Origin: Saprospiraceae bacterium
Lineage (GTDB): Bacteria > Bacteroidota > Bacteroidia > Chitinophagales > Saprospiraceae
DNA length: 64,000 nt
Direction of reading: 5' to 3'
Assembly (NCBI GenBank): GCA_028285545.1
Contig: JANQPA010000112.1
Coordinates: 62,001-126,000, forward strand
Translations under genes and position numbers: made by a program
The notes under the pieces: model-generated
Told to the model about the DNA's origin: nothing
Seen by the model: the letters and a program-made list of their open reading frames with translations, nothing else
The model's database searches: none
Shown here: positions 42,532 to 50,955 of the stretch, in pieces
How the letters are laid out: each line of letters starts with the position of its first letter
Position numbering within the stretch: the stretch's first letter is position 1

Positions 42532-43443
42532 TTGGCAAAAAAAATAAAAACATATAATACCAATGAGTTTTTGGAAACGTACATGGCCCCTAATCCAAAG
42601 CTGAAAAAAATAATCAACCAAGAAGTAGGTAGTTTTTTTATAGCCAAAGTTCAAGACTTAATCAAAATATCGAGGCTTCCAGTCCCTCCTACTCGAACCA
42701 GCACGCATATCCTCATCTTTTTGACTAGCGGACAAGCAAGCATGAAAATCGGCTTTAACTCTGTAAAAATTCATAAAAATGAATGCTTGATAGTACCAAC
42801 CGGACAAGTTTTTAGTTATGACAAATATGAGGTAAATGAAGGCTTCCTTTGTAATTTTGACCATAACTTTTTGCTAGGCAAAATTGGGAGTACAGATTTA
42901 TTGAAAGACTTCGAGTTTTTGACCATATGGGGAAATCCATTCATAAAATCAAATGGTGAAATAGCTAAATATATAGCTCAATCTTTTCAACGGATATTGA
43001 ATGAGTATGTCCAAAATGGCTTGAAAAACACTAATATCATTCAATCTCATTTAATTGCTGTTTTATGTGAACTAAACGAGTTTTACAATCCACTTTCTAA
43101 TAGCAAAAGCAAAACAGCTGTGGCATTGACTAATAAATTTAAAGAGTTACTTCATCAAAATATTCGCAGCAAACATCTGGTTACGGACTATGCTTCTTTG
43201 CTAAATGTTAGCCCAAACCACTTAAATAAAACGGTTAAACAAATTACTCAAAAATCAACCTCTAAATGGATCGATGAGACCTTAATCCTTGAAGCCAAAG
43301 TTTTATTGTTTCAAACTACCCTTCCAATCAATGAAATAGCAGCTGAATTAGGCATGTATGATCCATCTTATTTTAGCAGATTATTTAAAAAGTATGTGGG
43401 AATAAGCCCCTCCAGATACAGAAAAATGATTGAAAAGTCCTAA
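42532..43443 (+). CDS. AraC family transcriptional regulator
   Basis: A 303-residue regulator. The start is TTG at 42532 (MAKKIKTYNTNEFLETYM), since the family N-terminus begins there; ATG at 42583 is an alternative. An N-terminal cupin-like domain (about 55-150, ILIFLTSGQASMKIGF ... ECLIVPTGQVFSYD) should sense a ligand, and two AraC helix-turn-helices cover about 205-300 (NVSPNHLNKTVKQITQKS, INEIAAELGMYDPSYFSRLFKKYVGISP). It precedes the membrane proteins at 43516-45307 and is the obvious candidate to control them. Confidence 0.9.
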   Translation: MAKKIKTYNTNEFLETYMAPNPKLKKIINQEVGSFFIAKVQDLIKISRLPVPPTRTSTHILIFLTSGQASMKIGFNSVKIHKNECLIVPTGQVFSYDKYEVNEGFLCNFDHNFLLGKIGSTDLLKDFEFLTIWGNPFIKSNGEIAKYIAQSFQRILNEYVQNGLKNTNIIQSHLIAVLCELNEFYNPLSNSKSKTAVALTNKFKELLHQNIRSKHLVTDYASLLNVSPNHLNKTVKQITQKSTSKWIDETLILEAKVLLFQTTLPINEIAAELGMYDPSYFSRLFKKYVGISPSRYRKMIEKS

Positions 43444-43515
43444 TTAATTCCCTATCTGTCCTAACATCTCTTCAGTGCTTCAAACGAACTTTGCCCAAAC
43501 TCAAAATGGCAAAAA

Positions 43516-43980
43516 ATGTACTCTTTTTTACTTGTTTCACATTCTATATTTCGATGGCTGGTTTTGCTCTCCCTAATATTTTCAATTTACAGGGCTTACC
43601 TTGGCTACACTCAAAATAAAGTCTTTTCAAAAAGTGATAATGCCTTACGACATTGGACCGCTACTATTGCCCACCTTCAGTTAACCATAGGCATCATTTT
43701 ATATATTAAAAGTCCTATCGTCGATTATTTCTGGGACAATCTCAATCAAGCTTTAAAAAATCCTGACGCTACATTTTTTGGCTTATACCATTTCCTTTTA
43801 ATGATAACTTCCATAATAATTTTGACGATTGGATCGGCATTAGCTAAACGAAAAACTACAGACAAAGAGAAATATAAAACGATGTTGATTTGGTTTAGTA
43901 TTGCACTTTTAATCATATTTGCAGCCATTCCATGGCCATTTTCACCTTTGGCCAACAGACCTTATATCAGAACTTTTTAA
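43516..43980 (+). CDS. Four-span membrane protein, unknown
   Basis: A 154-residue inner-membrane protein with four hydrophobic helices (about 8-28, 48-66, 86-106, 122-142). His residues in helix-edge positions (HSIFRWL, RHWTATIAHLQL, YHFLLM) are of the type that could bind haem, but no haem family can be assigned. It follows the AraC gene by 72 bases and its neighbour downstream by two bases, so a small operon is likely. Confidence 0.72.
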   Translation: MYSFLLVSHSIFRWLVLLSLIFSIYRAYLGYTQNKVFSKSDNALRHWTATIAHLQLTIGIILYIKSPIVDYFWDNLNQALKNPDATFFGLYHFLLMITSIIILTIGSALAKRKTTDKEKYKTMLIWFSIALLIIFAAIPWPFSPLANRPYIRTF

Positions 43981-43982
43981 TC

Positions 43983-44300
43983 ATGACAATATATCTTACT
44001 ACTTTCATCGGACGCTTTAGGCTTATTACTTTTCTGGAAGGTATTTCCTTATTGATTTTGGTTTTCATTGCCGTCCCCATTAAATATGGTTTAGACAATC
44101 CCTTACTGGTTGAAATAATCGGCCCCATTCATGGAATTTTATTTGTGCTTTTTATTTTTAATGCATTACGAGTAGGTGTTGAACAACAATGGAGATTTTG
44201 GCAAACCACCTGGAAAGTGCTCCTAGCCAGCATCATTCCCTTTGGCACTTTTTACATTGATTATACCATACTTCGGAAACTTCAATCAATAAAAAATTAA
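43983..44300 (+). CDS. DUF3817 membrane protein
   Basis: I start at 43983 (MTIYLTTFIGRFRLITFLEG), two bases after the previous stop; the frame upstream overlaps that gene. The 105-residue product fits the DUF3817 family: RLITFLEGISLLILVFIAVPIKYG, then IIGPIHGILFVLFIFNA, and VLLASIIPFGTFYIDY near the end, three membrane helices. No biochemical function is established for the family. The His in GPIHG is conserved in it. Confidence 0.82.
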   Translation: MTIYLTTFIGRFRLITFLEGISLLILVFIAVPIKYGLDNPLLVEIIGPIHGILFVLFIFNALRVGVEQQWRFWQTTWKVLLASIIPFGTFYIDYTILRKLQSIKN

Positions 44301-44305
44301 AGGTT

Positions 44306-44515
44306 ATGGTTTATGTTTTTAAAACCAATGTAAAAACCAAAAGAGCAGCTAAAGAACTAAAACCGCGGCTTGACCAATTACTGGCCAATTCTAAATGGAA
44401 TTTTGATCTGGAAGACTGTGATAAAATATTAAGAGTCGAAAGCCAGGAAGTATCACCAAAAAAAATAATTGCTTTTATGAAAAAATATAACTTTGAGTGT
44501 CAAGAATTAGAATGA
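44306..44515 (+). CDS. Small ferredoxin-like-fold protein (HMA-like)
   Basis: A 69-residue protein with the beta-alpha-beta-beta-alpha-beta pattern of a heavy-metal-associated domain: VYVFKTNVKTKRAAKELKPRLDQL, WNFDLEDCDKILRVESQEVS, PKKIIAFMKKYNFECQELE. It lacks the CxxC metal site of copper chaperones, having single Cys residues at about 38 and 65. It starts five bases after the DUF3817 gene. It is probably a soluble partner of the membrane proteins. Fold assignment is by pattern only. Confidence 0.65.
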   Translation: MVYVFKTNVKTKRAAKELKPRLDQLLANSKWNFDLEDCDKILRVESQEVSPKKIIAFMKKYNFECQELE

Positions 44516-44587
44516 AAAATGATTGCCAATCCACGGATGCAATATGAAAGTAAGTAGGATTGCATCATTTAATACCAAATAGTGATT

Positions 44588-45307
44588 ATGGAAATCAACA
44601 AAAAATTCGATCCCTTCCTAAAAGCAACCGCTATCTGCTCTTTTTTAGGGGCTTTAACCACTGCCTTGTTAATTTTCCTTCCAAATCCCGAAACTTCAGA
44701 TTTTGAAACCAGAGCAGCATTATACGATAACAACCTTCATCTCAGCAAACTATGGATACTTTTTCTCCATCCGCAAGTGAACATATTTGCCAGCATTGGG
44801 GTGGCCTGTTTATTACTCAAAAAATATCCTTTACAGGTTATTTTCGGAACGTTTTTTTTACTGGTTTGGGCCTACACCGAAATGTCTCAACAAGCTTTAT
44901 TAATTGATACGCTTAACCAAATGTGGCGCCCTGGTTATGTAGGAGCTAGTGATGAAGCAAGTCAAGCCATGTATAGAACCTTAATTGAGACAGCCGGAGG
45001 TATTTCCGATAGTAAGTATTTTTTGGTGATTTATGGCTTTGGTCTGGGTTCTTTATTTTATGGTTTGGCATTGGTTCGAGAAGAAGGACTTGGAAAATGG
45101 ATTGGCATTGCTTTACTCTTTATTGGAGTCCTAAGTTTATCTTCTTTTCTTCGATATTACTTAGGTGCAACATCACTTAATGGAATCGTCAATTGGTCTT
45201 ATCAATGGATTTATTCCTATTTACAGCCTTTAGTCAGGATTGCTATTGGAATTTGGATTTTAAGAGAAATTTCAAAATGGAAAGTTGCTGCACAATCATC
45301 TTCTTAA
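44588..45307 (+). CDS. Multi-span membrane protein, unknown
   Basis: I use ATG at 44588 (a GTG at 44582 would add two residues). The 239-residue protein has about six membrane helices (near 12-32, 52-75, 80-97, 142-162, 172-190, 205-228) and a short loop with MWRPGYVGASDEASQAMYR. I do not assign a family. It lies 72 bases after the HMA-like gene and may be the last gene of the AraC-linked cluster. Confidence 0.72.
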   Translation: MEINKKFDPFLKATAICSFLGALTTALLIFLPNPETSDFETRAALYDNNLHLSKLWILFLHPQVNIFASIGVACLLLKKYPLQVIFGTFFLLVWAYTEMSQQALLIDTLNQMWRPGYVGASDEASQAMYRTLIETAGGISDSKYFLVIYGFGLGSLFYGLALVREEGLGKWIGIALLFIGVLSLSSFLRYYLGATSLNGIVNWSYQWIYSYLQPLVRIAIGIWILREISKWKVAAQSSS

Positions 45308-45379
45308 ATTACTTTTAACCCCATTCGGTACTCTAAAACTTTATGCTTTAAATTCAACTAATTAAAGGGGAGGGTAGAA

Positions 45380-46285
45380 ATGAAAAAAACTAAATCTCAT
45401 ATCAAGCTTTTCATCACAGTTTTACTATTACTTCTTTGCAATAAAGGAAAAACAAGCCCTCAATCTCCAGATCTTATTATTTACCAGGGAGATACAATGG
45501 TCATATATACTCTAATTTTAGAGCAATACTTTGAAATAATCGGACAAGAGGCTGAAGAGGGCCAACTATTCGGCTTAAATTTTAGAGATGGAGCCTCTCT
45601 TAATTGCTGGAGAGGATATCAAGCTATTTACTTGATAAAAAATGACAGCTTATTTTTAGAACACATCACCTCATGTAATGAAATTAGATACTCCAAAACT
45701 ATTGATTCTCTAGGTTCAAAGAAAAGAATTCAGGAAATTTTTGGTGACAAAATGAAAGATGGGAGGGTTTTCTTGGACTGGTATTCAGGAAAGTTCACAT
45801 TGCCAAATGGAAATATGCTTCGTTGGGATGGAGTGTTTTATGCAAGTTTTGAGAAAGAACTCTTGATAGAGTTTAAGAATGGAGTAATTAAAAAAACTTC
45901 CGAAATAGAAAATTATACAGATGAGCCTGATAAAATTAATCGGAGATATTCCGATACACTTTCAAAATTTTTTTTAGAAGAAATAAAAAAGATAAACTGG
46001 GCCAATGATCGTAATTTTGACTGTTCTGAAGAATATCTACTGACAATTGGTAAAAAGGGGACCATAACTGGCATAGTAATGTTCCATTATCAAACTAAGG
46101 AGGATATAAAAATATTTTGGGATCGATTTGAATATAATTTTTGCATTAAGAAACTTAAACGAGGGCTTAAAAAAATGAAATTTGACATTTTAAAGAGAAG
46201 TGGTCAGGCCATAGAAGAAAAGGTTTATTTTGATATTTGGATTCATGAAGATGGAACTATAGATATTTGGCCCAATTCAAAATAA
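45380..46285 (+). CDS. Exported protein of unknown function, 301 aa
   Basis: A 301-residue protein with a signal peptide (MKKTKSHIKLFITVLLLLLCNKGKTS). The mature part has two beta-rich halves: a first one (SPDLIIYQGDTMVIYTLILEQY ... LNCWRGYQAIYLIKNDSLFLEHI) and a C-terminal one (YLLTIGKKGTITGIVMFHYQ ... VYFDIWIHEDGTIDIWPN), the latter similar in style to TonB-C domains. It is likely periplasmic. It precedes the indoleamine dioxygenase gene by four bases, so the two are co-transcribed; how they relate is not clear. Confidence 0.72.
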   Translation: MKKTKSHIKLFITVLLLLLCNKGKTSPQSPDLIIYQGDTMVIYTLILEQYFEIIGQEAEEGQLFGLNFRDGASLNCWRGYQAIYLIKNDSLFLEHITSCNEIRYSKTIDSLGSKKRIQEIFGDKMKDGRVFLDWYSGKFTLPNGNMLRWDGVFYASFEKELLIEFKNGVIKKTSEIENYTDEPDKINRRYSDTLSKFFLEEIKKINWANDRNFDCSEEYLLTIGKKGTITGIVMFHYQTKEDIKIFWDRFEYNFCIKKLKRGLKKMKFDILKRSGQAIEEKVYFDIWIHEDGTIDIWPNSK

Positions 46286-46289
46286 AAAC

Positions 46290-47432
46290 ATGCCAGGTTT
46301 TACCGAAATTTTAAACAAGTTCAATATATGCCCTAAGAGAGGTTTTTTGCCCTCCAATGACCCTCTATTAAAACTCCCTAATTGCTGCCAAAAATGGGAA
46401 ACCCTTGCTTCTAACCTAAGCGCTTACATCAATGCAGGCATCTTACGAGAAAAAGTGGATGAACTACCCATAATTGAAAATCCTGAACTGAACACACAGG
46501 CAGAATTGGAGCGTGCCATGCTTTTACTCTCTTGTTTTGCCCATGCTTATGTGCATTCTCCACCAGAGTCAAGGAAATATATCCCAGCCTCCATTGCCCT
46601 ACCCTGGGTCAAGGTGGCCAAGGAATTAGGCAGAAAGCCAATTCTTTCCCACTCCTCAGTAGTATTAAATAATTGGAGGCGACTGGACTTAGAAAGGCCG
46701 ATTCAACTGGATAATTTAGCTACCCTTCTCCAATTTCATGGAGGCCTGGATGAAAGCTGGTTCTATTTAGTGACCGTTGAAATTGAACAAGTAGGAGCAA
46801 AAGCCATTCCACTAGTTTTAGAGACCATCGATTCTCTAGAAAAAGAGGATTTTTCTAAGGCAAAAAACTGCCTAGATCAGGTTAATTTGATATTGTCCGA
46901 CTTGACCGCTGTTTTGAAAAGAATGTATGAATCTTGTGATCCACACATATTTTATCTCCGTGTCCGTCCTTTCTTAGCTTCATTTGAGGCCATTGAATAT
47001 AGAGGCACTGGCCTTCCTCCCCAAAATCACCATGGCGGAAGTGCCGCACAAAGTAGCCTGTTGCAATTTTTTGATGCAGCTTTTGGAATAGAATACGAGA
47101 ATAGGCATACCAAAGAATATTTACAATTAATGAGACATCATATGCCTCATCAGCATGCAGCCTTCTTATCTTATATAGAAAAAACTACCTGTATCCGCTC
47201 AAAAGCTTCAAAAAACAAAGCCTTCGAAAAGGCTTTTAAAGCGTCTATCGAACTGTTAATTGCATTCCGGAATGAGCACTTAAAAATGGTGGCACTTTAT
47301 ATTATGAAGCAGGCCAAACAAAGCCAATCCGAGGCCAAAGGTACAGGTGGTACCAACCCTATGGTATTTTTGAAATCCGTCAGAAATCAGAATGAAGATC
47401 TTGTGCAGGGTTTATTAAATAAAAAGGACTAA
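46290..47432 (+). CDS. Indoleamine 2,3-dioxygenase family protein
   Basis: A 380-residue haem dioxygenase of the IDO family. The key motifs are EYRGTGLPPQNHHGGSAAQS (about 235-254), LMRHHMPHQHAAFLSYIE, the proximal haem His330 in RNEHLKMVALYI, and the active-site loop GTGGTNPMVFLKSVRNQ (from 351). These are all present, so the enzyme should oxidise L-tryptophan or an indoleamine to the N-formylkynurenine product. It is cytosolic. Most bacteria use tryptophan 2,3-dioxygenase instead; IDO-type enzymes are less common in them. No other kynurenine-pathway gene is in the window. Confidence 0.9.
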   Translation: MPGFTEILNKFNICPKRGFLPSNDPLLKLPNCCQKWETLASNLSAYINAGILREKVDELPIIENPELNTQAELERAMLLLSCFAHAYVHSPPESRKYIPASIALPWVKVAKELGRKPILSHSSVVLNNWRRLDLERPIQLDNLATLLQFHGGLDESWFYLVTVEIEQVGAKAIPLVLETIDSLEKEDFSKAKNCLDQVNLILSDLTAVLKRMYESCDPHIFYLRVRPFLASFEAIEYRGTGLPPQNHHGGSAAQSSLLQFFDAAFGIEYENRHTKEYLQLMRHHMPHQHAAFLSYIEKTTCIRSKASKNKAFEKAFKASIELLIAFRNEHLKMVALYIMKQAKQSQSEAKGTGGTNPMVFLKSVRNQNEDLVQGLLNKKD

Positions 47433-47494
47433 AAAAAGTAAGATCTTCGAAATGCTTAATTTCGTGAGAAAGACAAATTTTAAATTGGTATAGC

Positions 47495-49330
47495 ATGACA
47501 CCATTATTCCTGAATTTAAAGGAAACCAATTCCTCGGCCTTCATCCTTTTATTGGCTTTGACTTGTTTAATATTCAAATATTCATCAATCGCACAGGAAG
47601 GCCCAGTCCTACATTTTTCATTTGATCAAAATCTAAAAAGTACTAATTACCAATTCTCTGGTCCAAATCATTCCTTCATAAACGGCTTGAATCAACAAGC
47701 CCTTCAAATCAAACCTAGCCAAGAATATCCCCACCTTAGTTTGGACAAAGTTTCCCTGGATGGCAGTAAAAACTTTACCATTCAGTGTTGGATAAAAACC
47801 AATTCCAACAAACCTATGGTTATCCTTTCCCAAAAAGATTTCACAAACAAAGGCATCAGTACTCAGAAAAATGCAGGCTGGGTGCTATACAATTCAGGAG
47901 GCACCTTTGCCTGGAGCATCGGTTCTGGTGATCGCAGAATAAATTACGAACGTGATAATGGTGAAATAATGCCCATCAATGATGGAAAATGGCATCAATT
48001 GACGATAACATTTGACAAGGACTTATCCGAATTTCGATTGTATTTTGATGGTCATAATAAAGCCATTTATAATGTAGGTTTTGACTTCAGTAATGATGAG
48101 TTCCTGGTAATCGGCTCCCAAAAAGGCATTATTGATCACGAAACTCAAATCCTTCCTGAGATAGAAAGTGGTGCTCAAAAATTACAAGCGCTAGTGGATG
48201 CATTCAATGGACTAGGTTTAGTGCCTTTAAAAGATGATGAATTTATTGACCTTATTGTTGACCCAAGCCACTTATTTGATAAAAAGACCGAAAAACTTCA
48301 ATCTTCAGAAATACCTAGTAAGGAAGGTCTATCCAAAGCATTGGATATTAGAAAAGAAATGCTTACCAGCCCCTATACCGTTTATCAAAACAAAGCCCTA
48401 ACCTTGCTGAAGCCTATCAGTAAAATTTATGCTTTAAAAAATAATAAAGTAATCATCAATCAAGAGGTCGCTCGATTTTTCACAATGAAGGAAAAATTAT
48501 ACCCAGCCGATTTTGCTATGGATGAATTGTCCATTTGGGAACGGGCACTTAGTGCGGAAGAAATACTGGCTGGCTTTTCGAAATATCAGAAAGGAAAGGC
48601 CTTTAAGTATAGGAAAAACCTTAAGAATTTTATAGTTGGTGTTTGGAATATTTGGCATGGAGGCATTCACTGGACTGCTGAAAAAGATGGATGGGATTCT
48701 CGATTGCGGATCGCAGAAATGATCAAAAAAAATAAGATCGATGTGGTCTTAATGCAGGAAACTTATTCTTCAGGCGACTTTATTGCCGCCGAATTGGGAT
48801 ATTATTTCGCCACTACTTCAGATTGGGATTACCGATATCAGGGAGCCAACATATCGGTCTTAAGCCGTTATCCGGTTAAGGAAATTAAAGTTTTAGAAGC
48901 AACAGAATTTAATAATGTAGCCGTTAAATTGGCTATCAGCAAAACCCAAGAAATCTGGGCTATCTCTAATTGGTATGGGATGGCACAATTTCCTGCCGTT
49001 TTTGATTTTCACAAAAAAAGATTCGCCAATGCCAATAACATCCCAGTTTTATTTGGAGGAGATTTTAATGCCGTACCACATACGGACGGAGGAGATAGTC
49101 CGGCTTCCGAAAAATTGCAAGCGGATGGATTTATCGAAGCATTTAGAAGCAAGTATCCTGATGTAGAAAAATATCCTGGCTTCACCCACAGAAGCGGAAG
49201 TAGGATTGATCAGCTTTATTTCAAAGGGAAAGGCCTGGAAAATACATTTACAGAAGTACTATCAACGTGGCCTACCGGCTTCCCCTCAGATCATTATTTG
49301 ATAGTATCAAGGTTTAAGTTGGGTTATTAG
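47495..49330 (+). CDS. Exported LamG + EEP-fold protein
   Basis: A 611-residue protein with a signal-like segment (about 15-33, SAFILLLALTCLIFKYSSIAQ). Residues 36-200 are a concanavalin/LamG-like domain (VLHFSFDQNLKS, NFTIQCWIKTNS, DGKWHQLTITFDKD), continuing with a linker to about 375. Residues 380-610 form an endonuclease/exonuclease/phosphatase fold with VGVWNIWHGGIHWT, VVLMQETYSSG, FGGDFNAVPHTDGGDS, GSRIDQLYFKG and a C-terminal SDHYLIVS, the complete EEP motif set. It may cleave a phosphodiester such as DNA, RNA or a phospholipid head group outside the cell, with LamG binding glycans. Another EEP gene follows. Confidence 0.85.
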   Translation: MTPLFLNLKETNSSAFILLLALTCLIFKYSSIAQEGPVLHFSFDQNLKSTNYQFSGPNHSFINGLNQQALQIKPSQEYPHLSLDKVSLDGSKNFTIQCWIKTNSNKPMVILSQKDFTNKGISTQKNAGWVLYNSGGTFAWSIGSGDRRINYERDNGEIMPINDGKWHQLTITFDKDLSEFRLYFDGHNKAIYNVGFDFSNDEFLVIGSQKGIIDHETQILPEIESGAQKLQALVDAFNGLGLVPLKDDEFIDLIVDPSHLFDKKTEKLQSSEIPSKEGLSKALDIRKEMLTSPYTVYQNKALTLLKPISKIYALKNNKVIINQEVARFFTMKEKLYPADFAMDELSIWERALSAEEILAGFSKYQKGKAFKYRKNLKNFIVGVWNIWHGGIHWTAEKDGWDSRLRIAEMIKKNKIDVVLMQETYSSGDFIAAELGYYFATTSDWDYRYQGANISVLSRYPVKEIKVLEATEFNNVAVKLAISKTQEIWAISNWYGMAQFPAVFDFHKKRFANANNIPVLFGGDFNAVPHTDGGDSPASEKLQADGFIEAFRSKYPDVEKYPGFTHRSGSRIDQLYFKGKGLENTFTEVLSTWPTGFPSDHYLIVSRFKLGY

Positions 49331-49392
49331 GAAAGTCATCAATTAATAATCATAGATTGATTTTGTACAAACTAAAGCAGCCAAAATCAGTA

Positions 49393-49421
49393 AAAGTCAG
49401 TGTACGAAGTCAGTGTCAGAA
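49393..49421 (+). repeat. AGTCAGTGT double motif
   Basis: AAGTCAGTGTACGAAGTCAG then TGTC, 61 to 89 bases before the start of the EEP gene at 49482. It matches, in the minus orientation, the element at 4320-4374 upstream of the EAD11-like gene, and more loosely 50341-50371 upstream of the GNAT gene at 50400. Confidence 0.5.
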
Positions 49422-49481
49422 ATATCAAACAAAATGAGAAGTATGATTTTACTTGTCAAATACAAATTAATTACTTAAAAT

Positions 49482-50279
49482 ATGAACCCAAAAAAATTAA
49501 TCTCCCCCATTCTTCTTTGTCTAATACTCTTTGGAACTACATCCCAATCCCAATCAGATAATGGAAGAATCATAAAAGTCCTTTCCTTCAACATCCTCCA
49601 CGGCAAAACCACCAAGGGCGATTTCAATCTGGACGTCCTGGCCAAACTCATAAAAAATGCTGACCCCGATTTTGTAGCCATGCAGGAGGTAGACTATAAA
49701 GTAAATCGATCTAAAAAATATGACCTGGTCACTGAACTAGGTTGGAGAACCAAAATGGCACCCTTATTTGCCAGAGCCATGCCTTATGATGGAGGTGAAT
49801 ATGGAGAAGGCGTCCTGTCTAAACTGTCCTTTCTGACCAGCAGGAATGTAGGTCTTCCCTATCTCCCAGGTGAAGAACCCCGAGCTGCTCTCGAAATTGT
49901 AACCGTCCTGCCGTCTAACGATACCATTGCTTTTGTAGGCACCCACCTTGCCCATGAAGGAGAAGCAGGAAGAATATTACAAGCTCAAAAGATCAATGAA
50001 GTGTTTTCTCAAAATAAATATCCTACCGTTTTAGTTGGAGACCTCAATGCCGTTCCTGGAAGTGAACCCATTAATATTTTGGAAAAAATCTGGATGGCTT
50101 CTTATGACAAAGAAAATCCAGCAGCTACCTTCCCATCAGATAAACCTCGCAAAAAAATTGACTATGTCATGTTTTTCCCAAAAAACAGATGGAAAGTGCT
50201 CGACCGAAAAGTCATTAAGGATACTATTGCCTCCGATCACTGTGCTTATCTAGTTACGTTGGAACTCACCAAAGAATAA
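49482..50279 (+). CDS. Exported EEP-fold phosphodiesterase
   Basis: A 265-residue protein with a signal peptide (KLISPILLCLILFGTTSQSQS). It is a compact endonuclease/exonuclease/phosphatase domain: VLSFNILHGKTTKGDFNLDVLAKLI, DPDFVAMQEVD (catalytic Glu), VGTHLAHEG, LVGDLNAVPGS (Asp/Asn), KIDYVMFF and ASDHCAYLV (Asp/His). These metal-dependent enzymes cleave phosphodiesters; sphingomyelinases, nucleases and inositol phosphatases belong here, and the substrate cannot be told. It follows the LamG-EEP gene by 151 bases. Confidence 0.88.
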   Translation: MNPKKLISPILLCLILFGTTSQSQSDNGRIIKVLSFNILHGKTTKGDFNLDVLAKLIKNADPDFVAMQEVDYKVNRSKKYDLVTELGWRTKMAPLFARAMPYDGGEYGEGVLSKLSFLTSRNVGLPYLPGEEPRAALEIVTVLPSNDTIAFVGTHLAHEGEAGRILQAQKINEVFSQNKYPTVLVGDLNAVPGSEPINILEKIWMASYDKENPAATFPSDKPRKKIDYVMFFPKNRWKVLDRKVIKDTIASDHCAYLVTLELTKE

Positions 50280-50340
50280 TACTGTATTAAAATAAATGTG
50301 ATAATATTTAGCAATCGTTTTATGGAAATTATTATAAAAC

Positions 50341-50371
50341 AGTGAAAGTCCGTGTGTGTCAGCCTGTGTCA
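50341..50371 (+). repeat. GTGAAAGTC-type repeat upstream of GNAT gene
   Basis: CAGTGAAAGTCCGTGTGTGT, followed by CAGCCTGTGTC, 29-60 bases before the GNAT start. It resembles the AGTCAGTGT double motifs elsewhere but is more diverged, so a common origin is only probable. Confidence 0.35.
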
Positions 50372-50399
50372 AAAAAAGTACGCATAATTATTTCAGAAC

Positions 50400-50951
50400 A
50401 TGAATTTAGAAACTAAAAGACTGATCCTAAGAGAATGGCATGAAAAAGACATCCCGGATCTTATAGAAGGCCTAAACAATCTCAACGTCTCCAAATGGCT
50501 GGCCATGGTATCCTACCCCTATACCTTACAAGAGGCAAAAAACTGGATCAGCTACTGCCAACAAGAGGTGTTAAAAACAGAAAGAAATTCCTATGAGTGG
50601 GCTATCGAATTAAAATCAGAGAAGAAAATCATCGGTGGAGTCACCCTCAATAAAATCAACAAACTTCATCAAACGGCAGGCGGAGGTATTTGGATAAGCG
50701 AAAAATACCAGGGTCATGGATATGGCAGGGAAGCTTTTGGTGAAAGAATCAGGTTTGCTTTTGAGGATTTGAATTTAAGAAGATTGGAGAATGGAGTTTT
50801 AGAGGGAAATCCCTCTTCTCTTCGAATGCAAAAAAAGTTTGGTTATCAGGTAGAAGGGGTGAAAAGAAAAGCACTTCTTTGTAGAGCGGACGGTAAGATA
50901 AAAGATGAGACGATCACTGGGTTGCTGAAAGAAGCCTGGATTAGGGAGTAA
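50400..50951 (+). CDS. GNAT family N-acetyltransferase
   Basis: A 183-residue acetyltransferase, RimJ/RimL type: MNLETKRLILREWHEKDIPDLIEG at the start, SEKKIIGGVTLNKINKLHQTAGGGIWISEKYQGHGYGREAFGERI (acetyl-CoA region with the Q-x-x-G-x-G/A loop, here QGHGYG), NLRRLENGVLEGNPSSLRMQKKFGYQVEG. The acceptor is unknown. It converges on the last RNF operon gene with only four bases between stop codons. Confidence 0.9.
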   Translation: MNLETKRLILREWHEKDIPDLIEGLNNLNVSKWLAMVSYPYTLQEAKNWISYCQQEVLKTERNSYEWAIELKSEKKIIGGVTLNKINKLHQTAGGGIWISEKYQGHGYGREAFGERIRFAFEDLNLRRLENGVLEGNPSSLRMQKKFGYQVEGVKRKALLCRADGKIKDETITGLLKEAWIRE

Positions 50952-50955
50952 GCTT

